Below, in pieces: positions 15,806 to 23,458 of a stretch of 45,800 nucleotides of DNA (its first letter is position 1; each line of letters opens with the position of its first letter). The notes under the pieces are model-generated. The model saw nothing but the letters and a program-made list of their open reading frames with translations. It did not search any database and was not told the DNA's origin. Made by a program: the position numbers and the translations under genes. The stretch is from Opitutus sp. GAS368 (lineage in GTDB: Bacteria; Verrucomicrobiota; Verrucomicrobiia; Opitutales; Opitutaceae), in contig CAMBVX010000009.1 of NCBI GenBank assembly GCA_945871085.1, positions 1-45,800 on the forward strand. The letters are read 5' to 3'.

Positions 15806-18799
15806 CTAAAACATGTACGTCGCCCGGACCGTCCACCCGTGGCGGACCCGCGGCAATTGGTAGCGGAGGACCGTGCCCGGCGTCGCCGCCGAGAACGGCA
15901 GGAGATCCTCCTGCCGGAAGAGGTTTTCGACGTTGAGCTGCAGATCGAGCGACTGGCCGCGGCGGATCCGAATCTGTTTTCCGATCATCAGGTTGAAGAG
16001 GATCGAACTCTGGCCATAGATCGGGTTGTTGTCGTTCGCGGCATCGAAACCGATCACCGCCGGGCCGCGGTAATTGGCGCCGAAGCCCACTCGCGCGGAG
16101 CGGAGCAGCGCCGGGACGCCCGCGGAAAAGCGATAGCTCGTGAAGGCGTTGAACGACTCGCCGACGAAGGAGAGCGGCGGCTTGCCGGTGCCGTAGTTCA
16201 CGATGTCCACGAGCGACTGCACGTAGTCGTAGGCGTCGTTGAACGTCGCAGGGTTGAGCACGAAGTCACGCGACGGCGTGTTGTCGCGCGCGCGGACGAA
16301 GGTCGCGACCGTGGCGGGGGTCGATTCGAGCGGTGAACGGCTGCCGTCCCACACGGCCTGGTTTTCAGCGAGCAAGCCCTTGATGCTCGGTGCGAGGTCG
16401 GTGAAGACGATTTCGGGCCGTGCGTAGTTGAGCGAGACGCTCCAGCCCGGCGCGAGCCGGCCGGTGATTTCGATTTCGCTGCCGCGGCCGTCCGACGTGA
16501 CCGTTTCGCGGTACTTGGAGGTTCCGACCTGGGTGGTGCCGCGGGCGGTGAGACTGGCGGGCAGCGGCTGGCCGGTGCGCAGCATCGTGGTGAGGATGTT
16601 GTTCAGGACGGGAATGCCCTGGCCGCGCACGGTGTTGCTGGTCACATCATGAAACTGATCCTGGCCGATGTTGCGGTAGGTGCTCACGTTCACGTAGAGG
16701 CGGCCGTCGAGGAGATTGAGGCGCATCGAGTAGTCGCGCCCCTCGCCCTTGCTCGGCACCAGCAGGCGGTCGTAGATGTCGGTGAAATTGCTCTGGGGAA
16801 AAACGCTCTCGGACTGGTTGTACGAAAAACCGAGCCACGGCAGGGGCATGACGACCGCGCCAAAGGTCTTGGTGGCGCCGGAGTACGAAGCGGCGGTGGA
16901 GTCATCGAAGATAAACGGGCGCGTGATCCACAGGTTGGTGGAGTTGGGCAGGCGCTCACCGCCGAGGGAGGCGTTGTTGTTGTCGATCGACTCCCGTCGA
17001 TAGCCGGCGGTGAGGACGATGCGATCACCCGGGAACCGGCTTTGCGCCGCGAGCATCCCGCTGGTGCTTTTGGTTTCGTTCCAAGGGTACGAGTTGTTGA
17101 AAATGTAGGCCGCCTTCAGGCCCTTCGCGTCGGGGATGGGGTTGGCCCAGGGGTCGAGCGCACCGCGGGCGCCACCGGGACTCCAAAAATCGAGGTAGGT
17201 GCGGCGGAAGATGATGTTCGTCGCGGAATCGATCGGCTGGGAGTTACCGGGGGCGATGTTGTATTCGCCCACCACGCCATTGCCGAAGACGTTGTTGTTG
17301 TGCTGCCATGATCCGGCGAAACTGTGGCGGCCCCACCAGGGGTGGCGCCGGGTCAGGTTGAGTTCGTAGCCCACACTGGCGCGCATCGATTCGCTTCGCT
17401 GATCGAACAGTTGCTGCGTCACCTGGCCCTGGACGTAGGGCAGGCCGACGAAGGGATTGGCCCGCGCGATGTCGGGCAGCAGCGTGCCCGGGTTGCGGCC
17501 GCCGGTGATCGCCGAATCGCCGTCGGCGTAATAGGCGCCGGGGAGGACGGGGTTGGGGTCGCCGATCGCGTTGGCCGCGGACTGGGTGAATCCGCGGCGG
17601 TAGGTCGTGCGATTGTAGCCGAACTCGAAATTCAGTCCGCCGACCCGCTGGTCGATGAAGACGGAGTAGAGCGTGTAGTTGTAGTTGGCGTTGCGGCCCG
17701 GGCCGGCGAGGTAGGCGTTGGCCGGGATGACCTGGCCCCAGTACGGATCGTCGACGGTGTTGCCGATGGGGGCGTTGGCCCCGGAAATCGTTTCCCAAAA
17801 ACCACTGGCCTGCGTACCCGGGAGATCCGGACGCAAATCGGCCCCGACCATGGAGAGGCGGAACGGCTGCGGACGGACCTGCGGCGCGAACACCACCTGC
17901 TGCGTGTTGCTGGAGCGCAGAAGCGCCGGGGCGGGATTCGTCCCGGGCAGAAGCGGGTTGCCCGCGAGCGGCGAACCGTTCTTCACCCAGCGCGAATAGC
18001 CAAAGTCGGCGTGCGGAAAATTACCGCCCGTCACCTGATCGCGGACCATCCGCTCGACGCCGGCCCGGACCTGCGTGCCTTTGAAAGGCTGATACGTCGT
18101 CGCCAGCGCGAAGCCCTTCTGCCGCTGCATCTCGAACTCAAACCAGCCCTCGCGATCCTCCCAGACGCCGTTGGTGCGCAGCGCCAGCTTGTCCTTGATC
18201 AGCGGCACTGCGAAATCGAACTCGGTGCGCTTCTTGGCAAAATTGCCCACCGTGAGCGTGACCGATCTCTGCCGGCCGTTCAGGACCGCCCGCTTCGAAG
18301 TCAGATTGAGCGCCCCGCCCGGGCGGCCCGCGCCAAAGAGAATGGAGTTGGGTCCGCGGCTCAGGTCGGCCCGGTCGACGTTGAACCGATCCGAGGCGAG
18401 AATGCCCCGGCCCTCGACCATGTTGGGCAGGTAGTCGCGCGAAATGACGGACTCCGTGAAGCCACGGATCGTCGCGCGCACATCGAACGCCTGTTGGATG
18501 CCGCCGGAGGGATCGCTGCGTTCGTGTTCCGAACTCATCGCGAACTTGAGCATGTCGCCGACGTTCTCGGCTCCGATGTCGTCGAGAAATTCCTTCGTGA
18601 GCACGGAGATCGCCGCCGGCGTGTGCAGCAGGCTCGTGTTCATCCGCGTGCCCGAAAGCGTATTGCTCGCCCGATAGCCCTCGTCGCCCTCGCTGGAGAC
18701 GACGAAGGGCGAGAGATTGATGACTTCGTTGTCCGCGGCCGGCAGGGCGGTCCCGAGGATGAGGATGGCCGCGCATGCGGCGGCCCGGTGGTGTGTCAT
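15806..18799 (-). CDS. TonB-dependent receptor, siderophore-receptor-like subgroup
   Basis: The start at 18799 gives 997 residues with leader MTHHRAAACAAILILGTALP; an ATG at 18832 would add 11 residues. The mature start NEVINLSPFVVSSEGDEGYR goes straight into the plug, without a regulatory-like domain. Plug landmarks are TLSGTRMNTSLLHTPAAISV, LTKEFLDDIGAEN and RADLSRGPNSILFGAGRPGG. The barrel ends in Phe (TVRATYMF). This plug resembles those of FecA/FhuA-like siderophore receptors, and the family is much expanded in Opitutaceae. The different domain plan suggests a ligand unlike those of the four neighbouring receptors. Repeat copies flank it on both sides. Confidence 0.9.
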   Translation of the reverse strand: MTHHRAAACAAILILGTALPAADNEVINLSPFVVSSEGDEGYRASNTLSGTRMNTSLLHTPAAISVLTKEFLDDIGAENVGDMLKFAMSSEHERSDPSGGIQQAFDVRATIRGFTESVISRDYLPNMVEGRGILASDRFNVDRADLSRGPNSILFGAGRPGGALNLTSKRAVLNGRQRSVTLTVGNFAKKRTEFDFAVPLIKDKLALRTNGVWEDREGWFEFEMQRQKGFALATTYQPFKGTQVRAGVERMVRDQVTGGNFPHADFGYSRWVKNGSPLAGNPLLPGTNPAPALLRSSNTQQVVFAPQVRPQPFRLSMVGADLRPDLPGTQASGFWETISGANAPIGNTVDDPYWGQVIPANAYLAGPGRNANYNYTLYSVFIDQRVGGLNFEFGYNRTTYRRGFTQSAANAIGDPNPVLPGAYYADGDSAITGGRNPGTLLPDIARANPFVGLPYVQGQVTQQLFDQRSESMRASVGYELNLTRRHPWWGRHSFAGSWQHNNNVFGNGVVGEYNIAPGNSQPIDSATNIIFRRTYLDFWSPGGARGALDPWANPIPDAKGLKAAYIFNNSYPWNETKSTSGMLAAQSRFPGDRIVLTAGYRRESIDNNNASLGGERLPNSTNLWITRPFIFDDSTAASYSGATKTFGAVVMPLPWLGFSYNQSESVFPQSNFTDIYDRLLVPSKGEGRDYSMRLNLLDGRLYVNVSTYRNIGQDQFHDVTSNTVRGQGIPVLNNILTTMLRTGQPLPASLTARGTTQVGTSKYRETVTSDGRGSEIEITGRLAPGWSVSLNYARPEIVFTDLAPSIKGLLAENQAVWDGSRSPLESTPATVATFVRARDNTPSRDFVLNPATFNDAYDYVQSLVDIVNYGTGKPPLSFVGESFNAFTSYRFSAGVPALLRSARVGFGANYRGPAVIGFDAANDNNPIYGQSSILFNLMIGKQIRIRRGQSLDLQLNVENLFRQEDLLPFSAATPGTVLRYQLPRVRHGWTVRATYMF

Positions 18800-18877
18800 G
18801 AGGCGGGGGAAAGGCTGGGGGCTGAGATGCATCGATCCAGTTGAGAGATGAGGATTGAGAGATCGATTTTGCTCATC

Positions 18878-18916
18878 GGAAACTGGATTGGCGGGGGGGG
18901 GGGGGGGGAGGGGTTT
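18878..18916 (+). repeat. interspersed repeat, degenerate copy 6 with a G16 run
   Basis: The copy begins like the consensus (GGAAACTGGATT) and ends AGGGGTTT, but the middle (TTCAGGGGGATCGGATCCGG) is replaced by GGC and a run of 16 G at 18893-18908. It lies between the stop of the receptor at 18935 and the start of the receptor at 18799. The run may be real slippage or an assembly error. Confidence 0.65.
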
Positions 18917-18934
18917 GGGGTACCGCCCAAATCC

Positions 18935-21892
18935 TCAGAACCGGCCGTTCACGCCCGCGGTGACCGTCACGAAATTATAGAGCGTGCGCTGGGAGCGGCT
19001 CTTGAAACCGCGGTAGAACGCCTGCGGCTCGTTGAAGAGGTTGGCCACGTCGAAACTGAAACCAAGCGACGGGCTCACTTGGTAGCCCACGCCCACGTTC
19101 ACGGTCTTCATGGAGAAACGATAGAGGTGCAGCGCCGGGCTGGTCGCGTTATAGGCCGTGATATATTCGCCCGTGAAGTTATAGAGGATGCGCGCGCTGA
19201 ATTTGCGATAACGCCACGACAACGACGCGTTGGCGGCATACGGGATGAAGCCCGGCACCTCGTGCCGCGTGAGGTAGACGTTGCCGTCAAACATTCCATG
19301 CGTGTCGATCCATGTGTAGTTAAAAGAACCGGCCAGGCCCTTGAGCAGGCCGGGCAGAAACGTGAACTGCTGCCGGTAGCTGAACTCCCAGCCCTGGGCC
19401 ACCGCGGTGCCCCCGTTGACCGAGGTGCGCTCCGTCCAGCCCGAATATTCGCCATCGTAGCCGTTGTCGGGTCCGCTGGGGATGATCCGGATTTCCTGGT
19501 TGTCGATGATGTAGTCGTGGATCTCCTTGTGGAACCAGCCCAGCGAGAGCTGGCCGACCGGTTCGAAATAATACTCGAGCGAGGTGTCCCAATTCTTTGC
19601 CGTCTGCGGTTGGAGGGCGGGGTTGTTGACGCTGAGACGCTGGTTCGCCTCGTCGGGCGTCTCGTTCACAAAAAAATTATTGAGCGCGGCGCGCCCGTAG
19701 CTGGTGGAAAAGCTGGCCCGCAGTTTCAGGTTCGACATGAGGTCGTGATGCGCATGCAGGCTCGGAAACGCGTTCGTGTAGCTGCCGTGAATCTCGCGGG
19801 CATTGTTCGCGTAATCACGCGCGGCGGAACCCGCCGGATCCGCCGTCTGCTGCGCCGCGGTGCTCAGGGCCCGCGACCGCACCCAGCCCCAACTGTCGAC
19901 CGTCGTTCCCTCGACGCGCACGCCGCCGAGGTAACCCGTCCGTCCCAGGAATCCATCGCGGCCCAGCCGCCCCTGCGCCATCGCATAGGCCGCCGAGGTT
20001 GACTCCGTGAGACTGCGCGTAGCGGTGAATTTCTGCGTCTCGTGATAGTAAAGATCCTCGCGCCAGACCGAGGGATCGCGCGGCCGGCGCTCGTTCATGA
20101 ACATGTGTGACTGCCACCGCGGAAAACGCAGGCCGGTTTCGCGCGCGGAATACCCGAGCAGATTCGGATCGGGGGCCAGCGGCCCGCCACCAATATAGGA
20201 CCAGCGATGGTTGTCCTTGCTCCAACTGTCCAGGCCCTGCTCGAGCCACGCCCCGCCGATCTTGAGAAACAGCGGTGTGGCAACCGGTGCCTCATAACGC
20301 ACGTTGAAACGGAACTGCGTCACCGACTGATCGGTTTGATTGTTGGTGTTCGTGAGCCCGTTGGCCGTCGGCCGGTAATTGTCGGGATTGAGGAAATCAG
20401 GGCCGCCGTTTTTCAGGAAGCGCGGAAACACATCCGACTCGGTGCGATCGAGGATCCAGGCTGCGCCCGCCAGTCGCATCGTGAGCTGACCGGCCGTCCC
20501 CTGCCCCGTGTTGAGATTGGTATAGCCCATGCCGCCCGCGTAATCGATCTGCCAGCGGCGGTATTTGTGCTCGCCCGTGAAATCCACCTGCCGCGTGCGC
20601 ACGTAGAAGTTGAGCGGACCGTCCATCAGGATGTCGATGTTCGAGGCAGCCAACGGACGGACGACGGTGATCTTGTCGGTGAACTGGCCGGGCACGACTC
20701 CGGTCGTGGTCGCGTTGGGGACGGTGTTGGCATTGCCCGTAAAGGCGCGCACCTCCATCCGCCGCCGGTGCCGCTCGAAATTGTCGTTGCCGAGCAGCGT
20801 CACCGAAAAACGCGTCGTCGGCGACCACTGGTAATCGGTCCGCAGGTTGACGCTCGTCTGCTTCCGGTTGTTGATGTTGTCCCACTGGCGGAAGTCCCAG
20901 ACATACGCGGCGGGCGCGAGTGTGTTCTGGTAGTCGAGCGTGGTGCTGGCGCCACCGACCGCGTTTTCGCTGTAGAAAAGATTGAGCGAGACCGCGAGGT
21001 TGCGCGTGCCGCCAAAGACGTCGAACACCTCTTGGTGGGCGAGGCTCGCCAACGGATGCGCCCGATGCTTTTCGCGCAGCGGCATCTGCTCGAAAAACGA
21101 CGGCGCGATGCGCGCCGTCAGGCTGTAGGTGGTCCGCCGCTTTTCCCGCATGGTCAGCGGGGAGCGGGTCTTCAGGTTGATGGTGCCCCCGAGGGAGGCG
21201 GCGCCCGTGTCGGGCCGGTGCCCTTTGGTGAGCTCCAGCGCCTCGAACATCGTGCCGGTGATGCTCTGCAGTTGGAACGTGCGGTTGGTGTTTACGCTGG
21301 GCAGCACACCGCCGTCGATCGTCACGGAGTTGAGCTGCGGATCCATGCCGCGGATGTTGAACCAATACGCCAGCCCTTCGTCGGTCGGGCTGCCGGCGAC
21401 GCCCGGCAATCGCATCACGACTTCGCCCGCGCTCATGTTGGGCAGGTTGCCGAAGGAATCCATCGCCACGATGTTCTTCACGTTTTCGGCGTTGCGCTGC
21501 TGCGTGATCGCGGCGGCATCACCCTCGCGTTCCCCGGTGACCTTGAATGCGTCCATTTTGTAAAGCGCCGTCGTGAGATCGAAATTCCGCCGGACCCGCC
21601 CGCCCGCCTCAACCGTCACCGGAGCGCGGACCGCATCGAGGCCGATATAGGTGACCTCGAGGTTGTACGTGCCCGCCGGAACACCCGTGAGCACGTAGCG
21701 ACCGGTCGCGTCGGTGAAGACGGAGTGGCCCAGCTGGGGCAGGACCACCCTGGCGCCCTCGAGCAGGTTACCCGTGGCGACATTGCTCACGGCACCGCTT
21801 ACCGTGCCGGAGCCCGTCTCGGCCGCGAAGCCGCGCGTGAAAATGAGAACGAGCCAGGTCAGAAGGACGGCGATGGGGTAGTTGGGTTTCAT
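18935..21892 (-). CDS. TonB-dependent receptor (carboxypeptidase-regulatory-like + plug + barrel)
   Basis: The start at 21892 gives 985 residues with leader MKPNYPIAVLLTWLVLIFTR and a cut near GFAAE. The regulatory-like domain (GTVSGAVSNVATGNLLEGAR, then TDATGRYVLTGVPAGTYNLE) is followed by a plug with NVKNIVAMDSFGNLPNMSAG and FNIRGMDPQLNSVTIDGG; the barrel ends AGVNGRF. It is the first receptor of the array in the direction of transcription. A repeat copy lies 60 bp before its start, close to where a promoter would be expected. Ligand unknown. Confidence 0.9.
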   Translation of the reverse strand: MKPNYPIAVLLTWLVLIFTRGFAAETGSGTVSGAVSNVATGNLLEGARVVLPQLGHSVFTDATGRYVLTGVPAGTYNLEVTYIGLDAVRAPVTVEAGGRVRRNFDLTTALYKMDAFKVTGEREGDAAAITQQRNAENVKNIVAMDSFGNLPNMSAGEVVMRLPGVAGSPTDEGLAYWFNIRGMDPQLNSVTIDGGVLPSVNTNRTFQLQSITGTMFEALELTKGHRPDTGAASLGGTINLKTRSPLTMREKRRTTYSLTARIAPSFFEQMPLREKHRAHPLASLAHQEVFDVFGGTRNLAVSLNLFYSENAVGGASTTLDYQNTLAPAAYVWDFRQWDNINNRKQTSVNLRTDYQWSPTTRFSVTLLGNDNFERHRRRMEVRAFTGNANTVPNATTTGVVPGQFTDKITVVRPLAASNIDILMDGPLNFYVRTRQVDFTGEHKYRRWQIDYAGGMGYTNLNTGQGTAGQLTMRLAGAAWILDRTESDVFPRFLKNGGPDFLNPDNYRPTANGLTNTNNQTDQSVTQFRFNVRYEAPVATPLFLKIGGAWLEQGLDSWSKDNHRWSYIGGGPLAPDPNLLGYSARETGLRFPRWQSHMFMNERRPRDPSVWREDLYYHETQKFTATRSLTESTSAAYAMAQGRLGRDGFLGRTGYLGGVRVEGTTVDSWGWVRSRALSTAAQQTADPAGSAARDYANNAREIHGSYTNAFPSLHAHHDLMSNLKLRASFSTSYGRAALNNFFVNETPDEANQRLSVNNPALQPQTAKNWDTSLEYYFEPVGQLSLGWFHKEIHDYIIDNQEIRIIPSGPDNGYDGEYSGWTERTSVNGGTAVAQGWEFSYRQQFTFLPGLLKGLAGSFNYTWIDTHGMFDGNVYLTRHEVPGFIPYAANASLSWRYRKFSARILYNFTGEYITAYNATSPALHLYRFSMKTVNVGVGYQVSPSLGFSFDVANLFNEPQAFYRGFKSRSQRTLYNFVTVTAGVNGRF

Positions 21893-21951
21893 GGGTGAAT
21901 TGTAGCGGTGGGGAACGGCGACGTACAAAGAAGACAACGACCTTGCAGAAA

Positions 21952-21993
21952 GGAAATTGGACTTTCAGGGGGATCGGATCCGGGAGGGGTTTA
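21952..21993 (+). repeat. interspersed repeat, copy 7
   Basis: The copy reads GGAAATTGGACTTTCAGGGG then GATCGGATCCGGGAGGGGTT, with two changes in the first half that keep the local symmetry. It lies upstream of the receptor at 18935. No copy was noticed further right in the window. Confidence 0.8.
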
Positions 21994-22220
21994 AGCAGAG
22001 GGTGACGGATGGAAACGGATTCAGACTCTTGTAGTCCCGCAAGCCTCAAGCCTGCCTGACCGGCCAGCGGCGCGAAGAGCCGGTTAACGAAAATTTCCTG
22101 CCGGAAAATCAATAACTCGTTCAACCTCGACCCGGCGCAGGTGGATCGTTGGACGTCGGGGGTGGCGAGCAAGAGGCGAAGAAACAGACCTCCCGCCAAT
22201 CGCTGTCAACCGGCGAGTTT
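21994..22220. other. intergenic stretch with no supported gene
   Basis: Together with the doubtful frame at 22221-22550, this forms the roughly 560-bp border between the repeat-rich receptor array and the chemotaxis and secretion genes. No RNA gene, tRNA or integrase-like remnant was recognised. Confidence 0.5.
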
Positions 22221-22550
22221 TCAAACTGATTCCAGCGCGTCTGCCTCGACGTCGCACGCAGACATGTCCGCCGGGACGAAGCCGTCGGCTGGACAGGCCT
22301 GCTCGGCGCCGCCGGTCCAGCGCACCTGCTCGATGCACCCGCCGAAGTACAGGGTCCGAGGACTGCGAATGATCCAAACCGGCGCGTCCCAATGAGCGCC
22401 GATTTTGCAACGCAACCATGCGCACTGGTTTCGTGACCGAAGGTATCGATGCCAAACAGCGGGCGGTTTTGAAACGCTGGACAAGTCGGCCTCCCGGCAA
22501 AGCAGGTCCGCCGCGTAGGCGAGGTATTCGCGTGTCAACCGCCCCCCCAC
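22221..22550 (-). CDS. small hypothetical protein (doubtful)
   Basis: The frame has 109 codons starting 7 bp after the stop of the HDOD gene. It is not Arg/Pro-rich like the shadow frames around it, and it has several Cys and Trp residues (LRCKIGAHWDAPVWIIRSPR, VRWTGGAEQACPADGF). No domain, leader or membrane segment was recognised. The position suggests a third gene behind cheA and the HDOD gene, but a random open frame in GC-rich DNA cannot be excluded. Confidence 0.35.
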   Translation of the reverse strand: MGGRLTREYLAYAADLLCREADLSSVSKPPAVWHRYLRSRNQCAWLRCKIGAHWDAPVWIIRSPRTLYFGGCIEQVRWTGGAEQACPADGFVPADMSACDVEADALESV

Positions 22551-22557
22551 CCGCCGC

Positions 22558-23439
22558 TCAGAACGTCACCGCACCGTGCGTCAGTTTATCCTGCAAGCGC
22601 GCGCGGGCGCGTTCATGCACGATCGCCATCGTCTCTTGCAGCAATTCCGCCGTGAACCCCCATTCGAGGAGAAAGTCCGTATTGAGTTCGAACAAAAATC
22701 CGTCCTCGGAAACGCCGGGACCAAACGAGGTCGCGACATATTTCGCGGCATGCAAATGCGCGAGCAGCGCCAACGCCTCGGGTGGAGCCTCGGTCGGCCG
22801 CTCACAAAATTCTGCGGCGGAGATCAGCGCGGCGGGAAAATTCCACGCGCGCAACAAACGCGCCCCCACCTCAGCATGGGTGTAGCCGAGCACTTCGCGC
22901 TCGGCCTCCGACCACGTGCCGCCACGCGACGAGCAATGGGTCCGGATAGCCGGGAAAAACGGCGCGCACGCATGCGCGATGGCGAGCTTGCCCAGATCGC
23001 ACACGAGGCCGGCCGTATAGGCCGCTTGCGGGTCGATGCGCTCGCTCGTCTCGGCCAGCACCTCGGCCGCCAGCGCCGTGCACAACGCATGGCGGCAAAA
23101 ATCGCCGGGCTCACCCCGCCCGCCCGCACCAGTCTCCCAGCGGCCCACGAGCGCGAGCGCGGCGAGGCGATAGAGTTCCCGTTGGCCGAGCCGAATAACC
23201 GCATCCGTCACACTGTCGGCTTTACCGCCCGCACTGAAGAACGCGGAATTCGCGAGCCGGAGCGTCGAAGCGGCGAGCGCCGAATCGACCTTGATCAAAT
23301 CGGCCACCTCGTCCGCGCTGCTGTCCGGCGACACGAGCACCGAAATCAGGCGCGGCAGCAGCGCCGGCGAACAAGGCAAACGCAGGGCGCGTTCACATAC
23401 TTGATCAATCGAAGGACATGCGGAGGTAGTGAGGGTCAC
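22558..23439 (-). CDS. HDOD domain protein
   Basis: The protein has 293 residues. An HDOD domain fills about residues 15-210: LPRLISVLVSPDSSADEVAD, SALAASTLRLANSAFFSAGG, DAVIRLGQRELYRLAALAL, the centre AAYTAGLVCDLGKLAIAHAC, and YTHAEVGARLLRAWNFPAAL. HDOD proteins are non-catalytic relatives of HD phosphohydrolases that act as adaptors in signalling, often beside chemotaxis genes. The start lies 19 bp after the cheA stop, so the two are probably one transcript. No metal-binding HD pair of the active type is seen at the expected place, as is usual for the family. No effector domain is fused to it. Confidence 0.85.
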   Translation of the reverse strand: MTLTTSACPSIDQVCERALRLPCSPALLPRLISVLVSPDSSADEVADLIKVDSALAASTLRLANSAFFSAGGKADSVTDAVIRLGQRELYRLAALALVGRWETGAGGRGEPGDFCRHALCTALAAEVLAETSERIDPQAAYTAGLVCDLGKLAIAHACAPFFPAIRTHCSSRGGTWSEAEREVLGYTHAEVGARLLRAWNFPAALISAAEFCERPTEAPPEALALLAHLHAAKYVATSFGPGVSEDGFLFELNTDFLLEWGFTAELLQETMAIVHERARARLQDKLTHGAVTF

Positions 23440-23458
23440 GGCAAAAATTATGTTGGGA

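Noticed and set aside
22084-22500. Arg-rich minus frame of 138 codons
   Set aside because: Its composition is typical of a shadow frame; the frame at 22221-22550 is more protein-like, though also doubtful.
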